Below, piece after piece: positions 1-9,062 of a stretch of DNA of 51,287 nt; the first letter of the stretch is position 1; the number at the start of each line of letters is the position of its first letter. Location: positions 1 to 51,287 of the forward strand of contig JACPOW010000038.1 of the NCBI GenBank assembly GCA_016191335.1, in the 5' to 3' direction. This stretch comes from Elusimicrobiota bacterium. Its GTDB lineage: Bacteria > Elusimicrobiota > Elusimicrobia > UBA1565 > UBA9628. The notes under the pieces were generated by a model that was given only the letters and a program-made list of their open reading frames with translations, was not told where the DNA came from and did no database searches. The translations under genes were made by a program, and so were the position numbers.

Positions 1-89
1 GCAGCGGCGTGTACAACTTCGTGATCAAGGCCAGCCAGCGCGGGAATAAGCCCATCACCAAGTCCGGCAAGGTGGGGGTGGTCAAGTGA
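1..89 (+). CDS. C-terminal end of a secreted protein, FlgD-Ig/sorting-tail-like (partial)
   Basis: Only the last 28 codons are in the window, in the frame ending with TGA at 87-89. They read as a short beta-strand tail with the pattern S-G-V-Y-x-F-x-I-K-A, a polar turn, then G-K-V-x-V-V-K. This is the typical end of FlgD-like Ig or type IX-style C-terminal domains on secreted proteins. The stop overlaps the GTG start of the next gene, an outer membrane PorV-like protein, so the two are probably co-transcribed. The rest of the protein lies upstream and cannot be judged. Confidence 0.55.
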   Translation, partial: SGVYNFVIKASQRGNKPITKSGKVGVVK

Positions 90-979
90 GATCCCTCCTC
101 GTCGTTCTTTTGCTCGCGGCCCCGGCGCTCGGAGCCGAGACGGCCTCTTACCTCGACATCGGCGTCGGCGCCCGGGCATCGGGCATGGGCGGCGCCTACA
201 CGGCGCTGGCTGACGACGCGAACGCCGTCTACTGGAACCCGGCCGGCCTGGCTCGGCTCGAGAAGCGCGAGGTCGCGGCCAGCCATGCCGAGCTCGGCAA
301 TTCGACGCGCCACGACTTCCTGGCCTACGCGCACCCGATGAGCCAAGCGACTTTGGCGGGAGCGTTCACTTACCTAAACCAGGGCACCATCGCCGGACGC
401 GACGCGACGGGACGGCTCACTGGCGGCTACGACGCTTCCGACGCGGCCGTCGCCTTCGCCGCCGGGCGCAAGACCGACGTCGCCGATCTGGGCGTCAGCG
501 TCAAATACCTGCGCAGCCACATCGCCGGGAGCGAGGCGCAAGGCGTCGCCGTGGACGCCGGGCTGCGGCGGGAGCTGGCGACGGGCACGGGCAAGGTCGT
601 CCTGGGCGCGGCGCTGCGCAACATCGGCCCGGGGCTCAAGTACGAGAACCAGCGCAACGACCTGCCCCTGCGCGCGGCGTTCGGCGCGGCGTACCGCTTC
701 GCCGCGGGCCACTCCTTGGCGGCCGAACTTCAGAACGGACCGCGCGGGGCGGGCACCGAGGGCGGAGCGGGCGGCGAGTTCAAGGCGTACGAGGGCGTGT
801 TCCTGCGCCTGGGCTACACGAGCAAGAGCTCGGCGGTCGAGGGCGTGGGCTTCGACGCGGCGCGCGGTCTGACCTTGGGACTCGGTCTCAGGAAAGGTGG
901 CTTCGGCCTGGATTACGCGGCGCAGGCGGCGGGCGAGCTCGGCAGCACGCACCGCTTCACGCTCTCCGCCCGGTTCTAA
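86..979 (+). CDS. PorV/UPF0164-like outer membrane beta-barrel protein
   Basis: 297 residues with a signal peptide (hydrophobic residues 3-16, cleavage after LGA). The mature N-terminus has the family signature: YLDIGVGARASGMGGAYTA followed by DANAVYWNPAGLA. These are hallmarks of the PorV/PorQ/UPF0164 family of FadL-like outer membrane barrels. The rest alternates short amphipathic strands with Gly-rich turns and ends in a strand with terminal Phe, as expected for a BAM substrate. PorV proteins in Bacteroidota shuttle type IX secretion cargo; here the role is unknown. The GTG start overlaps the stop of the upstream secreted protein by 4 bases, which fits a cargo and carrier pair, though this is inference. 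Confidence 0.75.
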   Translation: MRSLLVVLLLAAPALGAETASYLDIGVGARASGMGGAYTALADDANAVYWNPAGLARLEKREVAASHAELGNSTRHDFLAYAHPMSQATLAGAFTYLNQGTIAGRDATGRLTGGYDASDAAVAFAAGRKTDVADLGVSVKYLRSHIAGSEAQGVAVDAGLRRELATGTGKVVLGAALRNIGPGLKYENQRNDLPLRAAFGAAYRFAAGHSLAAELQNGPRGAGTEGGAGGEFKAYEGVFLRLGYTSKSSAVEGVGFDAARGLTLGLGLRKGGFGLDYAAQAAGELGSTHRFTLSARF

Positions 980-986
980 GCGCGGG

Positions 987-1029
987 CTGTTTCCGGAAAC
1001 AGTCGGACTCGCACCGGTGCGAGTTCCGG
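987..1029. terminator. Two tandem palindromes between convergent genes
   Basis: A 16-base perfect palindrome (987-1002, CTGTTTCCGGAAACAG) is followed by an 18-base perfect palindrome (1007-1024). CCGGAA (993-998) can also pair with TTCCGG (1024-1029). They fill the gap between convergent genes ending at 979 and 1030. No T-tract follows on either strand, so a bidirectional terminator or 3'-end stabiliser is inference. Confidence 0.4.
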
Positions 1030-2082
1030 CTACCGCGCGCGGCGCAGGGCGTCGACGGCCTTCTCGAGGCGCGACAGGAGCGCGGCGGGGTCGGGCCTTC
1101 CTTCCTTCGGCGAGAAGCGCGGGTCGCGCATCGCGCCGGCGAGCACGGCCTCGAGGTCCGGGATCGCCTCGACGCGCTTGTAGAGGACCATCCCCTCGGC
1201 GGCCTCGGCCAGCACCTCGGCGTCGGGATGGCTCGACAGGCGCGACAGCGCCGGGCCGGCGTCGGGGCCGAGGGCGACGGCGAGGCGGATGAGCGGGAGC
1301 ATGGTGTCCCAGCGCTCGCTCTCGGAGCGCAGGGCCTCGGCGACGACGGGCAGGGCCTCGGGGGCGAGCCAGTCGGCGACCTCGGTGCGGCGCGCGTCGA
1401 GCGCCCGGATCGCGGCGGCGCGCGCGGCGCCGCGCGCGGGGACCCCGCCCATGAGGCCGAGGCGCGCCGTGCCGGACGCCGACCCGCGCGAGCGGCCCAG
1501 CGCGCCGAGCGCGGCGGCGACGACGGGAAGGTCCTTGGCGCCCGGGCGCGGGCCGAACGAGCGCGCCAGGCCCACGAGCGCCGCGGGCTCGAGGCAGCCG
1601 TAGCGGCCGAGCGACAACATGACGTCGTCGAGGACCTCGCGCGGCAGGTCCTTCTGCGCGAGCGCCGCGCACAGCGCCTTGCTCACCGACGCGTCGGGGG
1701 CGCCCTGGCCGGGCAGGCTTTGCGCGGCGAGAGCGCGAACGCCGGGGTCCTGCTCGGGGTTCAGAAGGATGTCCTCGAGCGGGGGGAAGGCCGCGGGATC
1801 GCGGATCAGCGCCAGGAAGGAGACGGCGAACAGGCGGACCTTCGGGGGGCGCTTGAGGTCGGCGACGGCGGCGGCCAGGGCGGGCGCGGCTTTCCAGCCG
1901 AGCGGCTTGATGTCCTTGTAGAGGCCTTCGGCCTGACGGTCGAGGTCGCGCCGCTCCCAGGCGTCCTTGCCCTTCTGCGCCGCGAGCAGCTTCTCGGCGC
2001 GCGCCATGGCCCGGGCGACGACGGCTTGAGGCGTCTGGGCGGAGGCGTTCAGCGCGAGCGCGAGCCAGAGCGCCCAGGTCAT
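1030..2082 (-). CDS. Secreted HEAT-repeat protein
   Basis: 350 residues when started at ATG 2082, where the start overlaps the metH stop by 4 bases (ATGA). A longer in-frame extension exists but lies over metH, and the ATG is followed at once by a signal peptide ([16 protein letters not shown]). The mature protein is made of helical pairs rich in Ala and Leu, with repeated A-L-G-A-L-G-R and V-R-A-L-A-A-type units, typical of HEAT/Armadillo repeats in a periplasmic scaffold. No catalytic motif is visible. Being downstream of metH does not imply a role in methionine metabolism; it may simply be co-transcribed. Confidence 0.7.
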   Translation of the reverse strand: MTWALWLALALNASAQTPQAVVARAMARAEKLLAAQKGKDAWERRDLDRQAEGLYKDIKPLGWKAAPALAAAVADLKRPPKVRLFAVSFLALIRDPAAFPPLEDILLNPEQDPGVRALAAQSLPGQGAPDASVSKALCAALAQKDLPREVLDDVMLSLGRYGCLEPAALVGLARSFGPRPGAKDLPVVAAALGALGRSRGSASGTARLGLMGGVPARGAARAAAIRALDARRTEVADWLAPEALPVVAEALRSESERWDTMLPLIRLAVALGPDAGPALSRLSSHPDAEVLAEAAEGMVLYKRVEAIPDLEAVLAGAMRDPRFSPKEGRPDPAALLSRLEKAVDALRRAR

Positions 2083-5000
2083 GAGGCGGCGGCGGCCTCG
2101 CTCATGCCGACCGAGAAGTAGCGCGCCTTCGGGTGATGGAAGACGAGGGCGGAGACGGTGGCCTCGGGCTCCATCATGAAGCCTTCGGTGAGCTGCACGC
2201 CGCAGTGCTTCTCGGGGTCTAGCAGCTTGAAGAGGATGGCCTGGTCCTCGAGGTTCGGGCATGCGGGATAGCCGAAGCTGACGCGGATGCCGCGGTACTT
2301 GCCCTGGAACTTCTCGCGGATGGTCTGGCCGGCGGGGTCGCCGATGCCCCACATCGTGCGGATGCGGCTGTGCAGGAGCTCGGCGAAGCCCTCGGCGGCC
2401 TCGATGGCGATCGACTGCAGGGCGTGGCTCTTGAGGTACTCGCCTTCGTCGCGGTACTTATCGGACAGCTCGCGGATGCCGGCGCCGCAGGTGACGACGA
2501 ACATCGCCGCGTAATCGCGGCCGTTCCCGGCCGGCTTGACGAAGTCGGCCAGGCACAGGCGGTCGCCGGAGGGCTGGCGCGGGAAGTCGAAGCCGGCCAG
2601 GGGCGTCGTCGCCGAAGGCGACTCGAAGAGGTTCATGCGGTCGCCGGCCGACTCGGCGGCGAAGAACTTGAAGACGGCCTTGGGCTTGATGAGGCCCTTG
2701 GCCATGATCTCGTCTTGCAGCGCCAAGACCCTCTTATGGAGCTCGACGGCCTTCGGGTTCTTGTCCTTGAGGTGCTGCTCGAGGTTCCCGCGCAGGCCGA
2801 GGTGCTTGCCGTACAGCATGATCGGGTTGATGTACTGGAAGATCTCGTCGACGGGAAAATCGTTGAGGGCGTGGAGCTTGAGGTCGGGCGGGACGGGAGC
2901 GGTCTCGTGGATGATCTCCACGCGCGGAGCGGCCGGTCCTTCGGCGACGGCGGCGGCGGGGGCGACGGTCTCGGCACGCAAGTATTCCTGAATTTCCTTG
3001 TTTTTCGCCAGAAGCGCTTCTTTCTTCTCGCCGAAGTAGTCGTTGGCGAGCGAGAGGCCGGTCATCGCGTCCTTCGCGTAGAAGACGGGGCCGTCGTACG
3101 AGGGCGCGATGCGCTTGGCCGCGAAGCGGGGCGACAGCGCCGCGCCGCCGACGAGGATGGGCAGGCGGACGCCGGCGGCGGTCAGGTCGTCGGCGGTGAC
3201 GACCATCATCTGGGCCGATTTGACCAATAGACCGGACAGGCCGATCGCGTCGGGATTATGTTTCTTGACCGCCTCGAGCAGCTGCTCGGGAGCGACCTTA
3301 ATCCCAAGATCCACGACCTTGTACCCGTTGTTCTTGAGGATGATGTGCACGAGGTTCTTGCCGATGTCGTGCACGTCGCCCTTCACGGTGGCGAGGAGGA
3401 TGGTCGCGCGCGTGGCGGAATCGGCCACGGTCATGTGCGGCTCGAGGTGGGCCACGGCGGCCTTCATGACCTCGGCCGACTGGAGGACCTCGGCGACGAT
3501 CATCGTGTTGGCGCCGAACAGGCGGCCGACCTCGTCCATGCCCTTCATCAGAGGGCCGTTGATGATCTCGAGGGGCTTCATCGTCTTGAGCAGCTCGTCG
3601 AGGTCGGCCTTCAGGCCTTCCTGGGAGCCCTCGACGACGTTCTTCGGCACGCGCTCGCCGATGGGCAGCAGGAGCCGCTGCGAGGGGCTCTTCTCGACGG
3701 TCTTGATCAGGCGGAAATGCTCGGAGAAGGCGGCGACGGCGTCGAAGCCGGCGGGATGCTTGGGGTCGCCGGGGCCGGTCCAGGACAGGAGGTCCCAGCA
3801 GAGCTTGATCTCGGCGTCCGGGATCTGGGAATACCGGGCGAGCTTCTCGGCGTTCACGATGGCCATGTCGAGGCCGGCCTCAACGCAGTGATGGAGGTAA
3901 ACGGAGTTGAGGACCTCGCGCCCGGCGGCCGGCAATCCGAAGGACACGTTGGAGATCCCCAGGACGGTCTTGCACCGGGGCATGCCCGCCTTGATCAGCC
4001 GGATGCCCTCGATGGTCTCGACGGCCGAGCCCCAATAGTTCTTGTCGCCGGTCCCGGCGGGGAAGACCAGCGGGTCGAAGATGATGTCCTCGGGGGCGAT
4101 CCCGTATTTCGTCGTGAGAAGATCGAAGGAGCGTTGCGCGATCGCGAGCTTGCGCTCGCGCGTCAGGCCCATGCCCATGACCTTGTCCTCGTCGATCGTG
4201 CCGACGACGAGCGCGGCGCCGAACTGGTGGACGAGGGGGATGACGGCTTCGAAGCGCTCCTCGCCGTCCTCCAAATTGATGGAGTTGAGTATGCACTTCC
4301 CGGGGGCGCGCTTGAGGGCCTCCTCCATGACCTTGGCGTCGGTCGAGTCGATCATGAAGGGGACCTTCACCTTCTTGACGGCCTTCTCGAAGAAGGCGAT
4401 GAGGTCGTCTTTTTCGTCGCGGTCGGGGTTGGCCAGGCACACGTCGATGATGTGGGCGCCGGCGCGGACCTGATGGCGGGCGAGCTCGGCGGCGGACTCG
4501 ATGTCGCCGGAGACGATCAATTCTTTGAATTTACGCGAGCCGATGACGTTGGTTCGTTCCCCGACGATCAGCGGACGCCGGTCCTCGTCGAGGGAAAGGG
4601 ATTCCATTCCGGACACCGAGGCGCGGCGGGGCTTGTGGGCGCGGCGCGGGGGTTTCCCGGCGACCGCTTCCGCCATCAAGCGGATGTGCTCGGGGGTCGT
4701 GCCGCAGCATCCCCCGACCAAGTTCACCCAGCCTTCGTCCGCGAAACGGCCGACCTTCTTGGCGACCATCGCGGGGCTTTCGTTGTAGACCCCGTTCTCA
4801 TCGGGAAGACCCGCGTTGGGGTAACAAATGACGAAAGCCCGGGTCAGCGACGACAGCGTGCGCAGGTGATCCGTCATGAAGTCCGGGCCGGTGGCGCAGT
4901 TCATGCCGATGGCGAGGAGGTCGAAGTGGGAGACGGCGTCGGCCAAGGCGGCGATGTCCTGGCCGCCGAGCATGGTGCCCATCGTCTCGATGGAGACCGA

Positions 5001-5609
5001 GAGGATGACCGGGATCGAGCGGTTCGCGTCGCGGAACGCTTGCTGCACCCCGTTGATCGAGGCCTTGATGTTGATCGTGTCCTGCTGCGTCTCGAGCAGT
5101 ATGAGATCTGCGCCTCCATCGAGAAGGCCCTTCGTCGCTTCCTGATAGTTGACCAGGACCTCGTCGTAGGTGATCCCGCCGGTGACCGAGATGGCCTTGG
5201 TGCCGGGGCCGAGCGAGCCGGCGACGAAGCGCGGCTTGTCCTTGGTCGCGTGCTTGGCGGCGGCCGCGCGGCCGATTTCGCAGGCCTTCTTGCAGATCTC
5301 GTAAGCCTTGTCCTCGATCGCGTATTCGGCCAGGACATGTTTGATCGCGCCGAAGGTGTTGGTCTCGATGATGTCCGCGCCGGCCGCGAAGTAGGCCTCG
5401 TGGACGGCCTGGATCACGTCGGGGCGCGTCAGGACCAGGTTCTCGTTGCAGCCCTCGAGGGCCTCGCCGCCGAAGTCGGCGGCCTTGAGGTCGCGGGCCT
5501 GGAGCATGGTGCCCATGGCGCCGTCGAGCACGAGCAGGCGGCGGTGGAGGAGCTCGCGGAGCTCGTCTTCGCGGCCGCGATCGGTGAACAGGTGTCGTCC
5601 TTGGCTCAA
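2079..5609 (-). CDS. metH: Cobalamin-dependent methionine synthase
   Basis: 1176 residues, close to the 1227 of E. coli MetH, with all modules in order. Homocysteine-binding barrel about 20-330 with zinc ligands C238, C301 and C302 (GGCCGTT). Pterin-binding domain about 345-610. Cap about 640-730. Cobalamin domain about 735-870 with DVHDIGKN at 745-752, H747 being the lower axial B12 ligand. C-terminal SAM-binding reactivation domain with a GYPACP motif. It transfers a methyl group from methyltetrahydrofolate through cobalamin to homocysteine. The start is TTG at 5609, with AGAGGG just upstream and no earlier in-frame option close by. The leader carries a candidate SAM riboswitch and terminator, consistent with feedback by the end product. 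Confidence 0.97.
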   Translation of the reverse strand: MSQGRHLFTDRGREDELRELLHRRLLVLDGAMGTMLQARDLKAADFGGEALEGCNENLVLTRPDVIQAVHEAYFAAGADIIETNTFGAIKHVLAEYAIEDKAYEICKKACEIGRAAAAKHATKDKPRFVAGSLGPGTKAISVTGGITYDEVLVNYQEATKGLLDGGADLILLETQQDTINIKASINGVQQAFRDANRSIPVILSVSIETMGTMLGGQDIAALADAVSHFDLLAIGMNCATGPDFMTDHLRTLSSLTRAFVICYPNAGLPDENGVYNESPAMVAKKVGRFADEGWVNLVGGCCGTTPEHIRLMAEAVAGKPPRRAHKPRRASVSGMESLSLDEDRRPLIVGERTNVIGSRKFKELIVSGDIESAAELARHQVRAGAHIIDVCLANPDRDEKDDLIAFFEKAVKKVKVPFMIDSTDAKVMEEALKRAPGKCILNSINLEDGEERFEAVIPLVHQFGAALVVGTIDEDKVMGMGLTRERKLAIAQRSFDLLTTKYGIAPEDIIFDPLVFPAGTGDKNYWGSAVETIEGIRLIKAGMPRCKTVLGISNVSFGLPAAGREVLNSVYLHHCVEAGLDMAIVNAEKLARYSQIPDAEIKLCWDLLSWTGPGDPKHPAGFDAVAAFSEHFRLIKTVEKSPSQRLLLPIGERVPKNVVEGSQEGLKADLDELLKTMKPLEIINGPLMKGMDEVGRLFGANTMIVAEVLQSAEVMKAAVAHLEPHMTVADSATRATILLATVKGDVHDIGKNLVHIILKNNGYKVVDLGIKVAPEQLLEAVKKHNPDAIGLSGLLVKSAQMMVVTADDLTAAGVRLPILVGGAALSPRFAAKRIAPSYDGPVFYAKDAMTGLSLANDYFGEKKEALLAKNKEIQEYLRAETVAPAAAVAEGPAAPRVEIIHETAPVPPDLKLHALNDFPVDEIFQYINPIMLYGKHLGLRGNLEQHLKDKNPKAVELHKRVLALQDEIMAKGLIKPKAVFKFFAAESAGDRMNLFESPSATTPLAGFDFPRQPSGDRLCLADFVKPAGNGRDYAAMFVVTCGAGIRELSDKYRDEGEYLKSHALQSIAIEAAEGFAELLHSRIRTMWGIGDPAGQTIREKFQGKYRGIRVSFGYPACPNLEDQAILFKLLDPEKHCGVQLTEGFMMEPEATVSALVFHHPKARYFSVGMSEAAAAS

Positions 5610-5623
5610 TGTCCCTCTAAAAT

Positions 5624-5648
5624 CGAAAAACCACGCCGCGGAGCGTGG
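5624..5648 (-). terminator. Intrinsic terminator hairpin in the metH leader
   Basis: On the minus strand CCACGC-TCCGCG-GCGTGG (5648-5631) forms a 6-bp stem followed at once by TTTTTCGATT (5630-5621). It lies 15-40 bases before the metH TTG start and directly after the riboswitch-like aptamer, so it looks like an attenuator rather than the end of another gene. Confidence 0.65.
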
Positions 5649-5656
5649 TGTCTCGG

Positions 5657-5712
5657 GGCCTTTTTAGCTCCCGTTCAGGCATGGGGCAATCGGGCACAAA
5701 TCCTCGCCTGCG
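5657..5712 (-). promoter_or_regulatory. Candidate SAM-II/SAM-V class riboswitch upstream of metH
   Basis: Minus-strand elements in order: GCAGGC (5711-5706), GATTTGTGCCCG (5702-5691), ATTGC (5690-5686), GCCTG (5680-5676), CGGG (5673-5670), GCTAAAAAGG (5668-5659). CAGGC pairs with GCCTG as P1. CCCG in the loop pairs with CGGG downstream of P1, making an H-type pseudoknot. GATTTG, ATTGC and GCTAAAAAGG match from memory the conserved core of SAM-II/SAM-V aptamers, which bind S-adenosylmethionine. The aptamer starts a few bases after the predicted transcription start, and a terminator hairpin and metH follow. A covariance-model scan was not possible here. Confidence 0.68.
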
Positions 5713-5720
5713 ACGGAGCG

Positions 5721-5726
5721 ATTATA
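5721..5726 (-). promoter_or_regulatory. metH: metH promoter -10 box
   Basis: A perfect TATAAT on the minus strand (5726-5721) lies in the gap between metH and the next upstream gene. It predicts transcription starting near 5714, just before the riboswitch-like leader. No good -35 hexamer is visible 16-18 bases upstream. Confidence 0.55.
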
Positions 5727-5764
5727 ACGTTTCGGGGCCCCCACGCGCCAGAGGCCGTCAGGGG

Positions 5765-6637
5765 TCAGGGGGCGCCGGGATCGGGCGGGCGCTCCCGCTT
5801 GAGGACGAGCTCCTGGAAGTCCTGGCGGACGCGCAGGGAGTCGAAATCCTCGTCCTTGGCGGCCTTGGCGGCGAAGCGGCCGTCGATCTTCTTCGCGGCG
5901 AGCAGCTCGCGCATCGAGTCGTCGAGGCGGCCGTTCATCGCCAGCATCGCGGCGTATTGATAACGGGTGCCGCCCACCTCGGGCGCCGTCCGGGCCCCGA
6001 TCTCGCTCTCGGCCAGCGCTCCGGCCAGGTCCCCGGAGTTGAACAGCAGGCGCCCGTTCGTGGTGTGGGCCCGGCCGCGCTCGGGGCGGGCGTTCGTGTT
6101 GTAGATGCGGGTCAGGATGAACTTGTAGCGGTCGCGCTCGCCGAGCCGCTCGTAGACGAGCAGGGCGCAGGTGCTCAGGGGGTTGTAGTGGACGTGGCCC
6201 AGGCGCCACTCGTTGGTGTCCGGCCAAAAATCGGGGCGCGCCTCGAGGATGGCGGTGGACAGGATCACCTCCGCCGAGCCCGGGGACTCGACGGTCACGG
6301 CGTCGCGGATGGTCTCGTCGAAGCCGCGGCGGTCGAACCCGGCCTTGCGCAGCTTGCGGCGGAAGGCGGCGATGGCGCCCTTGTCGTAGGTGTTGGCGCC
6401 GTCGGCCTCGTACACCCAGCGCGTCTCGACGACGGGGCGCGCGGTGACGATGGCCAAGGTCCCGACGCGCGAGGTGATCGGCTCGCCGTGGATGGCCTGG
6501 CCGAGGACGGGGTAGGCGTAGCGCTCGACGGCCACCGAGCAGGCGTTGTTCCAGCCCACGATCGCGTACTCCTCGCGCTCGATGTCGAGCGCGGAGGCGG
6601 GGGCGGCGAGGAGGAGCAGGAAAAGAAGGGCGCGCAC
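5765..6637 (-). CDS. Secreted protein of unknown function with a helical repeat-like C-terminus
   Basis: 290 residues, not recognised. The N-terminus is a signal peptide (MRALLFLLLLAAPASA). The middle has a mixed alpha/beta character with many aromatic and charged residues (a region around VHYNPLSTCALLVYERLGER). The C-terminal 100 residues contain an N-G-R-L-L-F-N-S-G-D-L-A-G-A-L type unit and a second M-N-G-R-L-D-D-S-M-R unit, resembling TPR helices. The start is GTG at 6637, exactly 6 bases after a TATACT box, so the mRNA may be leaderless. It precedes metH but is separated from it by the metH promoter, so they are probably independent. Confidence 0.6.
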   Translation of the reverse strand: MRALLFLLLLAAPASALDIEREEYAIVGWNNACSVAVERYAYPVLGQAIHGEPITSRVGTLAIVTARPVVETRWVYEADGANTYDKGAIAAFRRKLRKAGFDRRGFDETIRDAVTVESPGSAEVILSTAILEARPDFWPDTNEWRLGHVHYNPLSTCALLVYERLGERDRYKFILTRIYNTNARPERGRAHTTNGRLLFNSGDLAGALAESEIGARTAPEVGGTRYQYAAMLAMNGRLDDSMRELLAAKKIDGRFAAKAAKDEDFDSLRVRQDFQELVLKRERPPDPGAP

Positions 6638-6652
6638 GATGTGAGTATAACA
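6638..6652 (-). promoter_or_regulatory. Extended -10 promoter placed for a leaderless transcript
   Basis: Minus strand TGT-TATACT (hexamer 6649-6644) is followed by 6 bases and then the GTG start at 6637. The usual distance from -10 box to start site puts transcription initiation on the start codon itself. No Shine-Dalgarno sequence is present. Confidence 0.5.
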
Positions 6653-6676
6653 GTGCGCGCGCCGCCCGGCCAGTGA

Positions 6677-8596
6677 CTACAGCTGGTTGTACAGGTAGCG
6701 GCGGACGATGCGGTTGAGGGGGGAGTCGGGGATCGCCAGCGCGGCGGGGTCGGTCACGGGCAGGGCGGCGGCCATGTCGGCGGCGAAGGCGGCGTCGAGG
6801 CGGGCGGCGACGCGCGGGTCGAGCGTGCTCATGATCAGCTCGAACTCGTAGCGGATGCTGCGCGGGTGCAGGTTGAAGGAGCCGACGATGGAGAACAGGC
6901 CGTCGACGGTCATGAACTTGCTGTGCACGGTGTCGCCGCGCTTGAGCGCGACTGTGGCGCCCGCCGCGATCAGCTCCGGCAGGCTCGCGAGGATGGGGGC
7001 GATGACGATCGGCTCGTCGATGCTCTCCGCGGAGTTGGTCAGGATGTTGACCTTCACGCCGCGCGCGAGCGCCGCGAGCAGGGCCTCGCGCAGCTGGGGC
7101 ATCGTGATCAGGTAGGCGTTCTCGATGTTGATGACGGCGCTCGCGCCGGAGATGGCCTTGAGGTAGGCGAGCATGATGGTCGCCTCTCCCTCGGGGTCGT
7201 CGGCGAGGACGGACATGCGCGCCTTGCCGGAGGCGGGGCGCACGGCCATGGGGTTCATGAGGCCGTGGGGCAGGCCCTGCGCCGTGACCTGAGCGTTCCA
7301 CAGGGCGGCCATGAAGCGCGCCGTCTGGCCGACGACGCGGCCGCGGTAGTACAGGTCGGTGTCGCGCCACTTCTTCCCGGCGCCTAAGTGGGAATAGTCG
7401 TCGCCGAAGTTCATGCCGCCGATGATCGCGTGCACTCCGTCGACGAGGAGGATCTTGGTGTGAAGCCCGTCGTACTTGCGGGCGGCGTCGTTGAAGTAGA
7501 CGATCTCGATGCCCGCCGCGGCCATGCGCGCCAGCACGGCGGCGCCGTGGACGGCCGGGGTCTTGCCGTCGACCATGATCTTCACGTCGAGGCCCTCGGC
7601 CTTCTTGGCGATGAGAAGGTCGGCGGCGGCGTTGCCGGTGGCGTCGTCGTAGAAGGCCCAGCTCTGGATGTGGATGCTCTTCCTGGCCTTGCGCATCAAG
7701 CCGAAGCGGACCTTGAAGGAGGCGGGGCCGTCGATGAGCGGCGTGGCGGAGTTGTCGTCGGTGAACGCCGCGCCGGTCAGGGCCTCGTACTCCTTGACGA
7801 AGCCGGGCTCGGTGAACAGGGACGCCTCTCCCGGGCCGCGGGAGGCGAAGGCGCTGCCGGCGATCAGCGCCGACTGCCGGCGGGCCATCGCGTCCCAGGT
7901 CTCGAAGGGCTTGGTGCCGGGGATGCGGCCCGCGCCCTCGAGCTCGGCGCCGACCATGAAGGCGAACTGGGCCGCGTACAGGGCGCGCTTCTCCGCCGGC
8001 ATCGGCGGCAGGTGCGGGACCACGCGCGGGTCGGCGACGAGGGCCTGGAGGACCGGGGCGAGCTGGCCCGCCGCGTGGGCGCGGGCGAGGACCTCGATGA
8101 GCTCACCCTCGGCCTTGGTCGGGTCGCCGCCGGCCTTGATGAGGATGACGAGCAGCTCGCGCACGAAGGCGTCGACCGCCGGGTTCGGCGCCGGGTCGAC
8201 GGCTCCGGGGCGGGGCGCCTCGCCGTCGAAGGCCGCGCCGGCGGACAGGCGCAGGGACATCTCGGAGAGGGCGGGAGCCCGGAGAGCGGGCAAAGCGGCG
8301 CCCATCGCGGTCAGCGAGCGGACGGCGCTCGCCGGGACGGGCGCGGCGGCGACGGGGGCCGCCGGGATCAAGAGCGCGGGCGCGGCGAGGATGGGGCTCG
8401 GGACGGCGAGCGCGGGGGAGAGCGACGGCATCAAGCCGCCGGGCAAGGCCGTCGGGCGGACCTGGGGCGCGGAGAGCGCGGGGACGGGGACGGGCGCGAC
8501 GGGGAGCGTCCGAAGCCCGGCGACGACGCCGGCCCGGGCCGCGGCGGCGGGCCCGAGGACGAGGAGCGCCGTCAGCAGAGCCGCGCGGTCTCTCAT
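6677..8596 (-). CDS. Exported phospholipase D-like protein with two HKD motifs
   Basis: 639 residues. Signal peptide about 1-22, then a low-complexity stretch to about residue 115 dominated by Ala, Pro, Leu and Val (units such as PALSAP, PSLSPALAVPS). An all-helical region about 130-250 is followed by the catalytic part. The two PLD motifs are HTKILLVDG from H379 and HSKFMTVDG from H558, each HxKx4D, with the expected downstream G-G-x-N and G-S-x-N residues (GGMNF, GSFNL). Both half-sites look intact, so hydrolysis or transphosphatidylation of phosphodiesters is likely, as in cardiolipin synthases. The signal peptide suggests it acts outside the cytoplasm. The ATG start lies 8 bases after TATAGA, with no ribosome-binding site. 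Confidence 0.8.
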   Translation of the reverse strand: MRDRAALLTALLVLGPAAAARAGVVAGLRTLPVAPVPVPALSAPQVRPTALPGGLMPSLSPALAVPSPILAAPALLIPAAPVAAAPVPASAVRSLTAMGAALPALRAPALSEMSLRLSAGAAFDGEAPRPGAVDPAPNPAVDAFVRELLVILIKAGGDPTKAEGELIEVLARAHAAGQLAPVLQALVADPRVVPHLPPMPAEKRALYAAQFAFMVGAELEGAGRIPGTKPFETWDAMARRQSALIAGSAFASRGPGEASLFTEPGFVKEYEALTGAAFTDDNSATPLIDGPASFKVRFGLMRKARKSIHIQSWAFYDDATGNAAADLLIAKKAEGLDVKIMVDGKTPAVHGAAVLARMAAAGIEIVYFNDAARKYDGLHTKILLVDGVHAIIGGMNFGDDYSHLGAGKKWRDTDLYYRGRVVGQTARFMAALWNAQVTAQGLPHGLMNPMAVRPASGKARMSVLADDPEGEATIMLAYLKAISGASAVINIENAYLITMPQLREALLAALARGVKVNILTNSAESIDEPIVIAPILASLPELIAAGATVALKRGDTVHSKFMTVDGLFSIVGSFNLHPRSIRYEFELIMSTLDPRVAARLDAAFAADMAAALPVTDPAALAIPDSPLNRIVRRYLYNQL

Positions 8597-8604
8597 GAGC
8601 AGAG

Positions 8605-8610
8605 TCTATA
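8605..8610 (-). promoter_or_regulatory. -10 box just upstream of the phospholipase D-like gene
   Basis: Minus strand TATAGA (8610-8605) lies 8 bases before the ATG at 8596. Initiation 6-7 bases downstream would leave a leader of only one or two bases. Confidence 0.4.
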
Positions 8611-8667
8611 CCGGATCGAGACCGCGCGGCGTGAGTCTTTCGGCCCTGAAACAGGGGTCCTTCCGGC

Positions 8668-8988
8668 CTACATCGGCGGCACGGGCTGCTGAGGCGGAGG
8701 CTGGACCGGCACGGGCTCCTCGGCCGGCGGAGGCGGCGGGGGCGGGGGCGGGGGCGCGCACAGGTCATCCCACTTGTTGTCGCGGCGCGGATGCTTGCGG
8801 TCCCTGTCCGAGTCGCGCTGGTCCTTCTCGTCCTCGCGGGCGCACTTGCGCTCCAGACGGGACTCCTTCTTCTCCGCCTTCTTCTCCGCGCGTTCGGCCT
8901 TCTTCAGGGCATCCTCCGCGGCCAGCATGAGCCGCGGGGAGACGGCGATCAGCGCGAGGCCCGTCGCGACCATCAATCGTATGTTCAC
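8668..8988 (-). CDS. Small secreted, highly charged protein with poly-Pro tail
   Basis: 106 residues from GTG 8988, chosen because GGAGG lies 6 bases upstream and a signal peptide follows (residues 3-23, ending LMLA). The mature part has a Lys/Glu/Arg-rich helical stretch (ALKKAERAEKKAEKKESRLE), an Asp/Arg-rich stretch with two Cys, then ten consecutive prolines and a Pro/Gln/Val tail. No known domain was recognised. Composition suggests an extended periplasmic or surface-associated polypeptide. A longer in-frame reading to 9045 lacks a ribosome-binding site. Confidence 0.55.
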   Translation of the reverse strand: MNIRLMVATGLALIAVSPRLMLAAEDALKKAERAEKKAEKKESRLERKCAREDEKDQRDSDRDRKHPRRDNKWDDLCAPPPPPPPPPPAEEPVPVQPPPQQPVPPM

Positions 8989-9062
8989 GGTCAACCTCCG
9001 TCGTCCCCCAAGATGTAGCAGGGACGACCGAGGTTTTCCACCCAACTTCCGGTGAACGCGCC

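Noticed and set aside
5609-5714. SAM-I, SAH or cobalamin riboswitch ahead of metH
   Set aside because: No SAM-I four-way junction, SAH core or cobalamin GCCACTG box was found; the conserved blocks fit SAM-II/SAM-V instead.
3258-5960. 900-codon open frame antisense to metH
   Set aside because: It mirrors the conserved metH codons, as GC-rich genes usually leave the opposite frame open. It has no signal, motif or ribosome-binding site.
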